A stretch of DNA of 64,000 nt from Catenulispora pinistramenti (GTDB lineage: Bacteria; Actinomycetota; Actinomycetes; Streptomycetales; Catenulisporaceae): contig NZ_JAAFYZ010000005.1 of assembly GCF_018274385.1 (NCBI RefSeq), positions 58,306-122,305 of the forward strand, read 5' to 3'. The notes below the pieces were generated by a model that worked only from the letters and a program-made list of their open reading frames with translations, made no database searches and had not been told where the DNA came from. Made by a program: the position numbers and the translations under genes. Below are positions 1-8,401 of this stretch, piece after piece. Within the stretch, counting starts at the first letter, position 1. Each line of letters opens with the position of its first letter.

Positions 1-1
1 C

Positions 2-607
2 ACGATCCTGCCGGCCCAGCTCGAAGGCGCGAACGGCTATCAGGACTCGTACTTCTACACCGATTCCGGTGACGGCGCGATGACGTTCTGGGACCCGGAG
101 AACGGCGTCACCACCCCGAACTCCAACTACTCGCGCTCGGAACTGCGGGAGATGAACTCCGACGGCTCGGCGGCGAACTGGTTCGCGGCCGGCACCACCA
201 ACAGCCTCAGTGCCACGCTGAAGGTGACGCAGGTCCCTGACCACGTCTGCGTCGGCCAGATCCATCTCGGCTCCGGCGGTTCGACCAAGCCGCTGCTGGA
301 GCTGTTCTACTACGCCAACGGCGACCTCAAGATGGCCATCGAGCAGACCCCGGCCGGCGGCAACGAAGTCCTCACCGACGTCGGCAACGTGCCGGTGGGC
401 ACGCAGTGGAGCTACGTGATCGGCCTGAGCGGCAGCACCATCAGCCTGAGCCTCAATGGCGGCGCCGCCCAGACCTGGACCGCGTCCTCGACCTTCGACG
501 GCTACGGCATGTACTTCAAGGCCGGTGACTACGACCAGAGCTCCGGCAGCGACTCCAGCGTCGGCGCCAAGGTCGGCTTCTACGCACTGTCCATCAACCA
601 CGGCTGA
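2..607 (+). CDS. Alginate lyase family 7 (PL7) polysaccharide lyase, 3' part
   Basis: This is the C-terminal part of a polysaccharide lyase of the PL7 (alginate_lyase2) beta-jelly-roll family. Such enzymes cleave alginate-type uronic acid polymers by beta-elimination, usually outside the cell. The frame is open from the window edge, so the start and any signal peptide lie upstream. Three family blocks are visible in order: RSELRE (near nt 135), QIHLGSG (near nt 258) and YFKAGDYDQ (near nt 510). They correspond to the conserved R-x-E-x-R, Q-I/V-H and Y-F-K-A-G-x-Y-x-Q signatures that form the active site. About 201 residues are visible, close to the usual 220-residue catalytic domain, so little of that domain is missing. 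A strong hairpin follows the stop. The family call is firm. The actual substrate (alginate or another polyuronate) is not shown by the sequence. Confidence 0.9.
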   Translation, partial: TILPAQLEGANGYQDSYFYTDSGDGAMTFWDPENGVTTPNSNYSRSELREMNSDGSAANWFAAGTTNSLSATLKVTQVPDHVCVGQIHLGSGGSTKPLLELFYYANGDLKMAIEQTPAGGNEVLTDVGNVPVGTQWSYVIGLSGSTISLSLNGGAAQTWTASSTFDGYGMYFKAGDYDQSSGSDSSVGAKVGFYALSINHG

Positions 608-625
608 TTCCGGGGCCGAATCTGC

Positions 626-663
626 TCGGCGTGTGAAGGCTGCATCATGCCTTCACACGCCGA
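626..663 (+). terminator. Strong stem-loop after the lyase gene
   Basis: A perfect 14-bp inverted repeat (626-639 pairs with 650-663) encloses a 10-base loop and begins 19 bases after the lyase stop. It lacks a U tract, which is common for high-GC actinomycete terminators. It separates the lyase from the downstream oxidative operon. Confidence 0.75.
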
Positions 664-689
664 TTCAGTTCAGGCGGCGTAACACTTCT

Positions 690-707
690 GAAAATCCTCT
701 GATTTTC
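690..707. promoter_or_regulatory. AT-rich small palindrome upstream of the oxidative operon
   Basis: GAAAATC and GATTTTC (690-696 and 701-707) form a perfect 7-bp inverted repeat around CTCT. It is AT-rich in a GC-rich context and lies about 60 bases before the start of the first gene of the operon. It could be an operator or a second small hairpin. Its function is inferred from position only. Confidence 0.35.
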
Positions 708-767
708 CCCCGGCATGCTCACCCCCACGGGGACCCGAGCCACACGGAGCATCCGGAGGACAGCAGC

Positions 768-2360
768 GTGACCGAAACGACCATGGTCGACGGCGACGTC
801 TACGACCACCTCGTGATCGGAGCCGGTCCCGCCGGTCTCCAACTCGCCAGGCACCTGCAAGAGTCGGGCAGCCGGTACACGGTACTGGAGGCCGGGGACG
901 CCCCCGGGACGTTCTTCGCGACCTTCCCGCGGCACCGCACCCTGATCTCCATCAACAAGCCCCACACCGGCACCGACGACCCCGAGCTCAACCTCCGGAT
1001 GGACTGGAACTCGATCCTGTCCGACGACCCGAAGTTGCTCTTCACCCGCTACACCGAGCGCTACTTCCCGTCGGCGGACGTGCTGCGCCAGTACCTCGCC
1101 GACTTCGCCGCCGCCTCCGACTTGAGCGTCCACTACGACACCCGCGTCGTGCGTATCGAGCGGCCCGAGGCCGACGGTCCGTTCCTCGTCACGGCCCAGG
1201 ACGGCAGCGTCCGGCGCGCCGCGGTCGTCATCGTCGCCACCGGCGTGTCAAAGCCCTACATCCCGCCGACCCCCGGCATCGAGCACGCCGAGCAGTACGT
1301 GAGCATGCCCACCGACCCGGCGGACTTCACCGACCAGCGGGTCCTGATCCTCGGCAAGGGCAACTCGGCCTTCGAGACCGCGGACAACCTGATCGAGAAG
1401 GCCGCGGTGATCCACGTCGCGGGCCCCGACGGGGTGAAGCTGGCCTGGAAGACGCACTACGTCGGGCACCTGCGGGCCGTCAACAACAACTTCCTGGACA
1501 CCTACCAACTCAAGTCGCAGAACGGGATCCTGGACGGCGAGGTGCTGGACATCACCCCGCAGCCCGGCGGCGGGTTCCTCGTGCGGTTCTCCTTCGCGCG
1601 CGCCGACGAGGTGGTCAAGGAGCTGTACTACGACCGGATCCTGTGCTGCACCGGATTCCGCCTGGACACCGAACCGTTCTTCGGGGACTGCGTGCCCGCG
1701 CTGACCATCAAGGACCGCTTCGCCGAGCTGACCCCGGCCTTCGAATCGGTCAACGTGCCCGGCCTGTACTTCGCCGGAACGCTGATGCAGCAGCGCGAAT
1801 TCAAGAAGGCGACCACGGGCTTCATCCACGGCTTCCGCTACACCGTCAGGGCCCTGAGCCGGATCCTCGCGCAGCGCGGAGCGGACCACGTGGCCTGGCC
1901 ACAGCGGAATGTGGAAGCGACGCCGGAAGCGCTGGCCGCGGCCGTGATCGAGCGCGTCAACCGCAGCTCGGCGCTGTGGCAGCAGTTCAGCGTCATGGCC
2001 GACGTCATCCTGCTCGCGGCGGGCGACCAGGCGCGGTACTTCGAAGAGGTCCCGGTCGGCTACGCGCTCGACGGCGGCCTCGCGACCGATTCCGACGACC
2101 CGCTCATCGTCGTGACCCTGGAGTACGGGCCCGACCACGACAAGGTCGACCGCTTCGACGTGACGGTCCGGCGCACCGCGCAGGACGACCCGGAGACAGC
2201 CCACGACGCGGCATATCTGCACCCTGTCGTGCGCGTCTATCGGGACGGCGAGGTCCTGGCCGAGCACCACCTGGCCGAGAACCTGGAGAACCACTGGGAC
2301 GGCGAAGCCTCGCACCGCGCGCCGCTCGTGGCCTTCTTCGAGAAGGCGGCGACGCTGTGA
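768..2360 (+). CDS. Flavin-containing monooxygenase-like NAD(P)/FAD oxidoreductase
   Basis: This encodes a 530-residue flavoprotein of the flavin monooxygenase/CzcO-like group. The N-terminus has the FAD Rossmann motif VIGAGPAGL. A second nucleotide-binding site, LILGKGNSAFETA (about residue 190), should bind NAD(P)H. A C-terminal extension of about 150 residues beyond the dinucleotide domains is unassigned. The GTG start at 768 has a good Shine-Dalgarno GGAGGA at 755-760. The frame is open further upstream, but no comparable start signal lies there. It is the first gene of a four-gene operon whose members overlap by GTGA, so it is probably translationally coupled to the alpha-hydroxy-acid oxidase. 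The expected reaction is oxygenation or oxidation of a small molecule with NADPH and O2. The substrate is unknown. Confidence 0.85.
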   Translation: MTETTMVDGDVYDHLVIGAGPAGLQLARHLQESGSRYTVLEAGDAPGTFFATFPRHRTLISINKPHTGTDDPELNLRMDWNSILSDDPKLLFTRYTERYFPSADVLRQYLADFAAASDLSVHYDTRVVRIERPEADGPFLVTAQDGSVRRAAVVIVATGVSKPYIPPTPGIEHAEQYVSMPTDPADFTDQRVLILGKGNSAFETADNLIEKAAVIHVAGPDGVKLAWKTHYVGHLRAVNNNFLDTYQLKSQNGILDGEVLDITPQPGGGFLVRFSFARADEVVKELYYDRILCCTGFRLDTEPFFGDCVPALTIKDRFAELTPAFESVNVPGLYFAGTLMQQREFKKATTGFIHGFRYTVRALSRILAQRGADHVAWPQRNVEATPEALAAAVIERVNRSSALWQQFSVMADVILLAAGDQARYFEEVPVGYALDGGLATDSDDPLIVVTLEYGPDHDKVDRFDVTVRRTAQDDPETAHDAAYLHPVVRVYRDGEVLAEHHLAENLENHWDGEASHRAPLVAFFEKAATL

Positions 2361-3586
2361 GCGTCACCGCCAGCGAAGCCAACGGGGTCGCCGCCCGACT
2401 CGAGTCCGGCCCCGAATCCGGCCCCGATGCCGGCTCCGAAGCCGCCCGGCCTGACCCCGCCAGGCCCGACCCCGCCGACCTCGCGATCGACCTCGACTCC
2501 CTGTTCACCGTCGACGAGTTCGAGGCCGTGGCCCAGCGCAAACTCGACCCGGTCTACTACGACTACATAGCCGGCGGCTCCCGCGACGAGGTCACCGTCC
2601 GCGCCAACCTCGACGGCTTCGGCCGACTCAGCCTGCTGCCACGCGTCCTGCGCGGCAGCGCGCAGCGCGATCTGGCCGTCACCCTGTTCGGCGCGCGCTC
2701 CTCGATGCCGATCCTGATCTCGCCCACCGCGTTCCACCGCCTGGTCTGCACCGAGGGCGAGCTCGCCACGGCCCGCGCCGCCGCCCGCGCGGACACCATC
2801 ATGATCGCGAGCATGGCGAGCACGGTCGCGGTCGGGGAGGTAGCGGCTGCGGCGCGGGCCGCCGCCCCGGCGGACCACGAGCCCACGCTCTGGTTCCAGC
2901 TGTATCTGCAGCCTGACTTGGACGACACCACCGCGCTGATCGCCCGCGCGACCAAGGCGGGCTGCAAGGCGCTGGTGGTCACCGTCGACTCGCCGGTCCT
3001 CGGTGCCAACGAACGCAACCACCGCAACCGCTTCCACGACCTGCCGCCCGGAATGGCCTGCGAGAACCTGCGAAACCTGCGCGGCGACGAGCCGGGCAAC
3101 GTCCGGCAGATCGCCATGTCGCCCGAGCTGTCCTGGGACCACATCGACTGGCTGCGCGAGCACACGGAACTGCCGGTCCTGCTCAAGGGCGTCCTGCATC
3201 CCGAGGACGCGCGGATCGCGGTCGACCACGGTGTCAGCGGCCTGCTGCTGTCCAACCACGGCGGCCGACAGCTCGACACCGTGCCCGCGACGATCGACCT
3301 GCTCCCGGAGTTCGTCGAGGCGGTCGGCGGCCGCGTCCCGCTGCTGTTGGACGGCGGCGTGCGGCGCGGCACCGACGTGGTCAAGGCGCTGGCCCTGGGC
3401 GCGGTGGCGGTCGGCGTCGGCCGCCCGATCGTGTGGGGACTGGCCGCCGGTGGCGAGGACGGCGCCACGCGGGTGCTGGAGCTGTTGCGCGACGAGCTGG
3501 ACCACACGGTTGCGTTGTGCGGCGCGCGCGGCCTGGCCGACCTGACGCCCGATCTGGTGCGGCCGGCCGCCGGGAGTCGGCGGTGA
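2357..3586 (+). CDS. FMN-dependent alpha-hydroxy-acid oxidase
   Basis: This 409-residue protein belongs to the glycolate oxidase/lactate oxidase/mandelate dehydrogenase family. These enzymes oxidise a 2-hydroxy acid to a 2-oxo acid using FMN in a TIM barrel. Visible signatures are YYDYIAGGS near the start, LYLQPD, the FMN lysine in LLKGVLHPEDA, the active-site SNHGGRQLD (catalytic His and Arg) and the phosphate-binding LLLDGGVRRGTDV and GVGRPI. The first 45 residues are Ala/Pro/Gly/Asp-rich and lie outside the domain. The GTG start overlaps the upstream stop by 4 bp (GTGA). Within this operon it probably acts on a hydroxy acid made or released by the other oxidases. The exact acid cannot be read from the sequence. 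Confidence 0.92.
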   Translation: MSVTASEANGVAARLESGPESGPDAGSEAARPDPARPDPADLAIDLDSLFTVDEFEAVAQRKLDPVYYDYIAGGSRDEVTVRANLDGFGRLSLLPRVLRGSAQRDLAVTLFGARSSMPILISPTAFHRLVCTEGELATARAAARADTIMIASMASTVAVGEVAAAARAAAPADHEPTLWFQLYLQPDLDDTTALIARATKAGCKALVVTVDSPVLGANERNHRNRFHDLPPGMACENLRNLRGDEPGNVRQIAMSPELSWDHIDWLREHTELPVLLKGVLHPEDARIAVDHGVSGLLLSNHGGRQLDTVPATIDLLPEFVEAVGGRVPLLLDGGVRRGTDVVKALALGAVAVGVGRPIVWGLAAGGEDGATRVLELLRDELDHTVALCGARGLADLTPDLVRPAAGSRR

Positions 3587-5061
3587 GCGATACGGCCTGG
3601 AGTTGGTTCGTGGCCGGGGTGCTGGTGGTGGCGGTGTTGGCGAGCCTGCCCTATTGGCTGCCGGGAGTCGTCGTCGCACTTCGCGTCCGGATATTCGCCC
3701 TCGTCAACGGCACCGAGGGCATCCCGGTGCCGGGGAGTCTGGTCGGTACCGAGGACTTCAAGCGCGTCTACGCCGACCCGGCCGCCAACGGCCGCAGCCG
3801 GGGCGCCGCCTTGTCGGACTTGTTCTGGTACTGGCTGGCGCCCGGTCCGCAGGTCCATCAGGAGCATCTGGAGCCCGGGCCCCGGTATGACGATGTCGCG
3901 CGTACTACGCGGCGTACGATCGCGCGGCTGCGTAAGGACGATTGGGAAGAGCTTGTCGCGCGCTGCGCCGCGCGGGAGTTCGACCGGCTTGACGGGTCGG
4001 GGGCCGGTTCCGGTTCCGGTTCTGGTTCCGGTCGCGGATCTGGTTCCAGCTCTAGCTCTAGCTCCAGCTCCAGCGCCAGCGCCGGCGCCAGCCGGGCCCG
4101 GGTCGTGCGGCTGCGCGACGCGATGATGCCGCTGTGGGCCGCGGTCTACTACGAGGTCGTGTTCGCCGAGCCGTGCCCACCCCAGGCCCGGGACCTGATC
4201 GTCGCCAACGCGAACGACGTCGTCAGTGCCCTGAAATGCACCCGGCTCCGGCACATGGGCCGCCGGGAGCGGCTGACGCGCTACCTCCAGGCGAAGATCG
4301 CCGCCGGTGCCGTGCCCTACGGGCTGCCCGCCGCGCTCACCGAGCAGGAGCAGGCCTACTACCTCCAGGGCACGTACTTCAACACGGCCGTGGTGCAGAT
4401 GTCCGAAGGCATGGCGCATCTGCTGCTGGCGATCGCGGCCCGTCCCGAGCTCCAGCGGCAGCTCCGGGAACACCCGGAGAAGCAGCAGGCTGAGTTGCTG
4501 GACCGGGTGATCGACGAGACCTTGCGCGTCTACCCGCTGTTCGGCGTCGCGCACCGGATCACCTCGGCGCAGATCGCGCTCGGCGAGACGGCGATCCCGG
4601 CCGGCTCGGTGCTGCTGTTCAACTACGCCGAGTACCACCACGCCGGCGTCCCGGACGCGGCCGAGTTCGACCCGGACCGCTGGCTGCGCGAGCATCTGGA
4701 GCAGGTCAACAACATCCCGTTCGGCATCAGCGCGAACCGGCCCTGCCCGGCCCGCGGCATCGCCCCGCTCACCATGCGCGTCGCGGCGGCCGAAATGCTG
4801 CGCCGCTATTCGCTGTCCACCTCGGTCGGCCACACCCGCTCGCTGCCGAACCGCGGCCCCTGCCTGCTCACCCCGGTCGCCGCAGACCAGCCGGAGCCAC
4901 GTCGCCCGGCCGCCCGGTTGGCGTGGCTGCGGGTGCGCGACCGCTGGGAGGACGTGTGGCGCAGCTTGGTCCAGCTGGTGCTCGGCACCTACATGGTCTG
5001 GGACGCGCGCCGCCTGCGGCTGTGCCGGAACTACTTCGCCACCCAGGAGGCCGACCAGTGA
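3583..5061 (+). CDS. Divergent membrane-anchored cytochrome P450
   Basis: This 492-residue protein is P450-like. The ExxR motif is in the K helix (DETLRVYP), a PERF-like FDPDRWL follows, and a haem-ligand region reads FGISANRPCPARG, where Cys should bind haem. The canonical motif is F-G-x-G-x-R-x-C-x-G. Here the first Gly is Ser and the last Gly is Ala, so the loop is unusual. The I-helix A/G-G-x-D/E-T motif is not obvious. The N-terminus has a hydrophobic stretch (about residues 5-33) suggesting a membrane anchor, rare for bacterial P450s. A Gly/Ser-only linker of about 35 residues lies near residue 140. The GTG start overlaps the previous stop by 4 bp. It probably hydroxylates or otherwise oxidises the pathway intermediate, but weak motif conservation leaves room for a non-classical activity. 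Confidence 0.82.
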   Translation: MSDTAWSWFVAGVLVVAVLASLPYWLPGVVVALRVRIFALVNGTEGIPVPGSLVGTEDFKRVYADPAANGRSRGAALSDLFWYWLAPGPQVHQEHLEPGPRYDDVARTTRRTIARLRKDDWEELVARCAAREFDRLDGSGAGSGSGSGSGRGSGSSSSSSSSSSASAGASRARVVRLRDAMMPLWAAVYYEVVFAEPCPPQARDLIVANANDVVSALKCTRLRHMGRRERLTRYLQAKIAAGAVPYGLPAALTEQEQAYYLQGTYFNTAVVQMSEGMAHLLLAIAARPELQRQLREHPEKQQAELLDRVIDETLRVYPLFGVAHRITSAQIALGETAIPAGSVLLFNYAEYHHAGVPDAAEFDPDRWLREHLEQVNNIPFGISANRPCPARGIAPLTMRVAAAEMLRRYSLSTSVGHTRSLPNRGPCLLTPVAADQPEPRRPAARLAWLRVRDRWEDVWRSLVQLVLGTYMVWDARRLRLCRNYFATQEADQ

Positions 5062-6335
5062 GCGCCACCGCCCTGGCTCCCCGCTTCTTCATCGCCGTCG
5101 TCGTGATCCTGCTCTTCTGCCGCCTGGTCTCCTGGGCGATCGGCCGGGCCGGGCAGCCGCCGGTGGTCGGCGAGATGGTCGCCGGCGTGCTGCTGGGCCC
5201 GTCGCTGCTCGGCGCGGTCGCGCCGCGGTTGGAGCACGAGCTGTTCCCCGCGGCCCTCAAACCGGTGCTCTATGTCGCCGGCCAGATCGGGTTGGTCGCG
5301 TTCATGTTCCAGGCCGGGCATGAGTTCCGGTCGCATCTGGACCGGCGCATCGCCCGGGCGGCTGCCGTCGTTTCGGGCGCGGGTATCCTCGCGCCGCTGG
5401 TGCTCGGCACGCTGCTCGCGTTCGGTGCGCACGGCCGTGTCGGCATCTTCGTCCCCGGGGTCCGGCCCGCGGTGACGGCGTCCTTCGTCGGTGTCGCGCT
5501 GGCCATCACCGCGTTCCCGATGCTGGCCCGCATCATCACCGAGCGGGGTCTTGCCGGCACCCGTTACGGATCGCTCGCGCTGGCCAGCGGGGCGATCGAC
5601 GACGTGGTCGCCTGGTGCCTGCTGGCCGGGGTGCTGGCCATGGCCTCCGGTCGGCCCAAGCCGATCGTCGTCGCCGTCGGCGGGATCGTGTTGTTCGCCC
5701 TGCTGGTGTTCTACGCCGCCCGGCCGCTGTTGGCCCGGGTTCTGCGTCCGGGCACGGTGGCGACCGACGGCCAGGTGTTGATCGTGGTCGCGGTGCTGTT
5801 CGCCGCCGCCTGGTTCACCGACGAGATCGGGCTCTACTCGGTCTTCGGCGCCTTCTGCGTGGGTCTGGTGATGCCGCGCGGTGTGGCCGCCGAGCGCGCG
5901 GTCACCACGGTCAGCACCAGCAACCGCATCATCTTCCTGCCGATGTTCTTCGTCTACTCCGGCCTCAACACCCGCTTCGGGCTGCTGGGGAACCGGTCGC
6001 TGCTGGTGTTCTCCGTTCTGGCCGTCGTCGTGGCGGTGGTCGGCAAGTTCGGCGCCTGCTGGCTCGCGGCCCGGGCCGGCGGTCAGGACCGGGCCACGGC
6101 GCTGCGCCTGGGCGCCTTGATGAACGCCCGGGGCCTGATGCAGCTGATCGCGCTGAACGTCGGCCTGCAGGCCGGGATCATCAACAGTGAGCTGTTCACC
6201 GCGCTGGTCCTGGTGGCCCTGGTCACCACGCTGATGGCGGCCCCGGCGCTCACCCTGCTGGACCGCACCCTGCCGATCCCGGCCGAAGGCGGGGCCGGCG
6301 AGCCCGAGGCGGAACTGGCGGTCGCATCCGGATGA
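5058..6335 (+). CDS. CPA2-type cation/proton antiporter
   Basis: This 425-residue membrane protein resembles the Na+/H+ or K+/H+ exchanger (KefB/NapA-like, CPA2) family. It has about 11-12 hydrophobic segments, including the family block PPVVGEMVAGVLLGPSLLG in the first third and an ASGAIDDVVAW segment (about residues 175-186) with acidic residues in the membrane, as expected for ion and proton binding. It has no C-terminal TrkA-N/RCK domain, so no nucleotide control is evident. Its GTG start overlaps the P450 stop by 4 bp, which makes it the last gene of the oxidative operon. In that setting it may supply resistance or export, or maintain pH during the pathway. The family call is firm but the role in the operon is inferred. 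Confidence 0.88.
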   Translation: MSATALAPRFFIAVVVILLFCRLVSWAIGRAGQPPVVGEMVAGVLLGPSLLGAVAPRLEHELFPAALKPVLYVAGQIGLVAFMFQAGHEFRSHLDRRIARAAAVVSGAGILAPLVLGTLLAFGAHGRVGIFVPGVRPAVTASFVGVALAITAFPMLARIITERGLAGTRYGSLALASGAIDDVVAWCLLAGVLAMASGRPKPIVVAVGGIVLFALLVFYAARPLLARVLRPGTVATDGQVLIVVAVLFAAAWFTDEIGLYSVFGAFCVGLVMPRGVAAERAVTTVSTSNRIIFLPMFFVYSGLNTRFGLLGNRSLLVFSVLAVVVAVVGKFGACWLAARAGGQDRATALRLGALMNARGLMQLIALNVGLQAGIINSELFTALVLVALVTTLMAAPALTLLDRTLPIPAEGGAGEPEAELAVASG

Positions 6336-6344
6336 AACAGGGAG

Positions 6345-6375
6345 CTGACATCAATGTATGACATAATACGGTGCC
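6345..6375 (+). promoter_or_regulatory. Candidate promoter/operator before the two-component pair
   Basis: The 40-bp gap after the antiporter holds CATAAT at 6362-6367, a good -10 hexamer. It would place the transcript start at or just before the ATG at 6376. It also contains ACAT-CA-ATGT, a small palindrome. The gap is AT-rich compared with its surroundings. No matching -35 is clear, so activation by a regulator (possibly autoregulation) is plausible but unproven. Confidence 0.4.
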
Positions 6376-7053
6376 ATGGCAGCGCCCGACGCCGCGAAGT
6401 CCAGACTGCTCATCGTCGAGGACGACGCCGAGCTCGCCGCGCTGCTCAGCACCCTGATCGAGGGTGAGGGCTACCAGGTGGACACGGCCCACGACGCCCA
6501 GCGCGGCCTGCATCTCGGACTGGCCCACGACTACCGGGTCATGGTGATAGACCGGCGGTTGCCCGGGATGGACGGCCTGGATCTGGTGGCGAGCCTGCGG
6601 CGGCAGGCGGTCACCGCCCGGGTGCTGATCCTCACGGCCCTCGGCGCGCACGCCGAGCGGGTCCGCGGCCTGGACGGCGGCGCCGACGACTACCTGACCA
6701 AGCCCTTCGACCTCGACGAGCTGCTGGCCCGGATCCGCGCGCTGGACCGCCGGTTCGCCGACTCCTCGGATCTGCTGCGGCTCGGCGCGGGCTTCCTGGA
6801 CCGGCAGGCCCACGACGTCGCCCTGCCGGACGGCACCCGCGTCCCGCTCTCACCCCGCGAATTCGACCTCCTGCACACCCTGGCCGCGCGGCCCCGGGCC
6901 ATCCACTCCCGCTCCCAGCTGCGCGCCCAGGTGTTCCCGGACACGGCTGCGGAGTCCGTCGTCGACACCTACGTGTACTACCTGCGCCGCAAGCTCGGCC
7001 GGCAGATCGTGCGGACCGTCTACGGCCTCGGCTACCGGATAGGCCTGCTGTGA
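6376..7053 (+). CDS. OmpR/PhoB-type response regulator
   Basis: This 225-residue two-component regulator has an N-terminal receiver domain. The acidic pair ED (15-17 region), the phospho-acceptor D59 in VMVIDRRLPGMDG and K109 in LTKPF are all present. The C-terminal half is a winged-helix DNA-binding domain (about 130-223) with the typical LSPREFDLLHTLA and VVDTYVYYLRRKL segments and the GYRI hairpin at the end. The downstream kinase gene overlaps its stop by 4 bp, so the two form a cognate pair. Few bases separate the likely -10 box from the ATG, so the transcript may be leaderless. Target genes are unknown; the adjacent oxidative operon and antiporter are natural candidates. Confidence 0.95.
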   Translation: MAAPDAAKSRLLIVEDDAELAALLSTLIEGEGYQVDTAHDAQRGLHLGLAHDYRVMVIDRRLPGMDGLDLVASLRRQAVTARVLILTALGAHAERVRGLDGGADDYLTKPFDLDELLARIRALDRRFADSSDLLRLGAGFLDRQAHDVALPDGTRVPLSPREFDLLHTLAARPRAIHSRSQLRAQVFPDTAAESVVDTYVYYLRRKLGRQIVRTVYGLGYRIGLL

Positions 7054-8282
7054 ACCTCCGACGGTCCGCACCGCCCGCCCCCGAGCAGCGCCTGCTCACT
7101 CGGGCGGCAGCGGCGCTGGCCTGCCGGATCGCCGCCGGCTTCCTGGCCGCCTTGGCCCTGCTCGGGTTCTGCGCCTATCGCGTGGTCCTGGACGAGCAGC
7201 GCACCCAAGCCCGCGACCAGCTCACCGCGGCCCTGCGCTTCGGCCATCCGACCGAGGCGACGCCCTGCGTCTGGCTGTTCGAGCTCGACGGGACGACCGT
7301 GCTGCACCCGCCGCAGATCCCGGCCGGGTTCCCATGGAAGTCCGCGGTGTCCCAGGCCGCGGACGGGGCACCGGCGATCCAGACCCACGTCACCGTCACC
7401 GGAACCGACTACGACGTGATGACCGTCCGGCACGGCGGCACCGTCCGGCAGGCCGTCTTCGACACCTGGTACCAGCAGGCCGACCTGGACCACCTGGTGC
7501 GCGCGCTGGTGCTGGTCGGGCTGCTCGGCGTGGCGCTGGCCACGATCGTCGGCGCGCTGCTGGGCCGCCGCTCGATCGCCCCGCTCGGCGACGCGCTGGA
7601 CCGGCAGCGCCGCTTCGTCGCCGACGCCAGCCACGAACTGCGCACCCCGCTGACCCGGCTGCACACCCGCGCTCAGATGCTGCTGCGCTGGCACCGGGAA
7701 CACCCGCCGTCCGACGGCGGTTCGGACCGGCTCACCAGCGAACTCACCGCGATGGTCCAATCCGCCGCCGAACTCAACGACGTGGTCGAGGACCTGCTGA
7801 TGTCGGCCGGGATGCGGACCGATCCGGCGCGCTGTGAGGAGTTCGACCTGGCCACGCTGGCCGCCGAGGTGATCGAGGCCGAGCGGCCTCGGCTCGGCGC
7901 CCGGGTGGTGGCCCTGAACACGGTCGGCGAGCTGCTGATGATCCGGGGCGCGCGCTCGCCGGTCCGCCGGATGATCGCGACGCTGATCGACAACGCCGTC
8001 AGCCACACCGAGCCCACCGGCCGGATCGAGCTCTCGGTGCGGCAGGCCGGCCGGGGCATCGTCGAACTCGAAGTCACCGACGACGGCACCGGCTTCGATC
8101 CGGCCGACCGCGAGCGCATCTTCGAGCGGTTCGCGCAAAGCGGCAGCCCCGGTCCGCACCACTTCGGCCTCGGTCTGGCGCTGGCCCGCGAGATCGTGGC
8201 CGACCACGGCGGCACCATCCGGGCGGTGGGGCGTCCCGGGGCCGGCGCCACGTTCACCGTCCGGTTGCCGGCTACGGCCTGA
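7050..8282 (+). CDS. Sensor histidine kinase
   Basis: This 410-residue membrane kinase is the partner of the upstream regulator. It has two transmembrane helices (about 21-45 and 150-172) that bracket an extracytoplasmic sensor loop of about 100 residues. The H box is ADASHELRTPL with phospho-acceptor H195. The ATPase domain carries the N box around N315, DDGTGF (344-349) and GLGLALA (373-379). No clear HAMP motif is seen, only a short linker after helix two. The GTG start at 7050 overlaps the regulator stop (GTGA). The ligand sensed by the loop is unknown; the loop has no recognised fold. Confidence 0.95.
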   Translation: MNLRRSAPPAPEQRLLTRAAAALACRIAAGFLAALALLGFCAYRVVLDEQRTQARDQLTAALRFGHPTEATPCVWLFELDGTTVLHPPQIPAGFPWKSAVSQAADGAPAIQTHVTVTGTDYDVMTVRHGGTVRQAVFDTWYQQADLDHLVRALVLVGLLGVALATIVGALLGRRSIAPLGDALDRQRRFVADASHELRTPLTRLHTRAQMLLRWHREHPPSDGGSDRLTSELTAMVQSAAELNDVVEDLLMSAGMRTDPARCEEFDLATLAAEVIEAERPRLGARVVALNTVGELLMIRGARSPVRRMIATLIDNAVSHTEPTGRIELSVRQAGRGIVELEVTDDGTGFDPADRERIFERFAQSGSPGPHHFGLGLALAREIVADHGGTIRAVGRPGAGATFTVRLPATA

Positions 8283-8292
8283 ACGCGGCGCG

Positions 8293-8388
8293 GGGCTCGC
8301 TCGATGCGGGCCCGCTCGGCGCAGGGCTCGCTCGGCGTAGGGCTCGCTCGACGTAGGGCTCGCTCGACGTAGGGCCCGCTTGAACATT
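8293..8388. repeat. 16-bp tandem repeat, six copies, between convergent genes
   Basis: Six head-to-tail 16-base units of the type GGCTCGCTCGACGTAG fill the gap between the histidine kinase stop and the convergent dehydratase stop. Two units (8341-8356 and 8357-8372) are identical, 8325-8340 differs by one base, and the outer units are degenerate. No spacer separates the units, so this is not a CRISPR. It may have replaced a conventional terminator or be a slippage-prone minisatellite. Confidence 0.85.
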
Positions 8389-8401
8389 CAGGAACCGCCG
8401 T

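Noticed and set aside
8293..8388. Possible CRISPR array
   Set aside because: The 16-bp units are contiguous with no spacers. The 12-bp and 6-bp arrays (19198-19468) are rejected for the same reason, and no cas genes are present.
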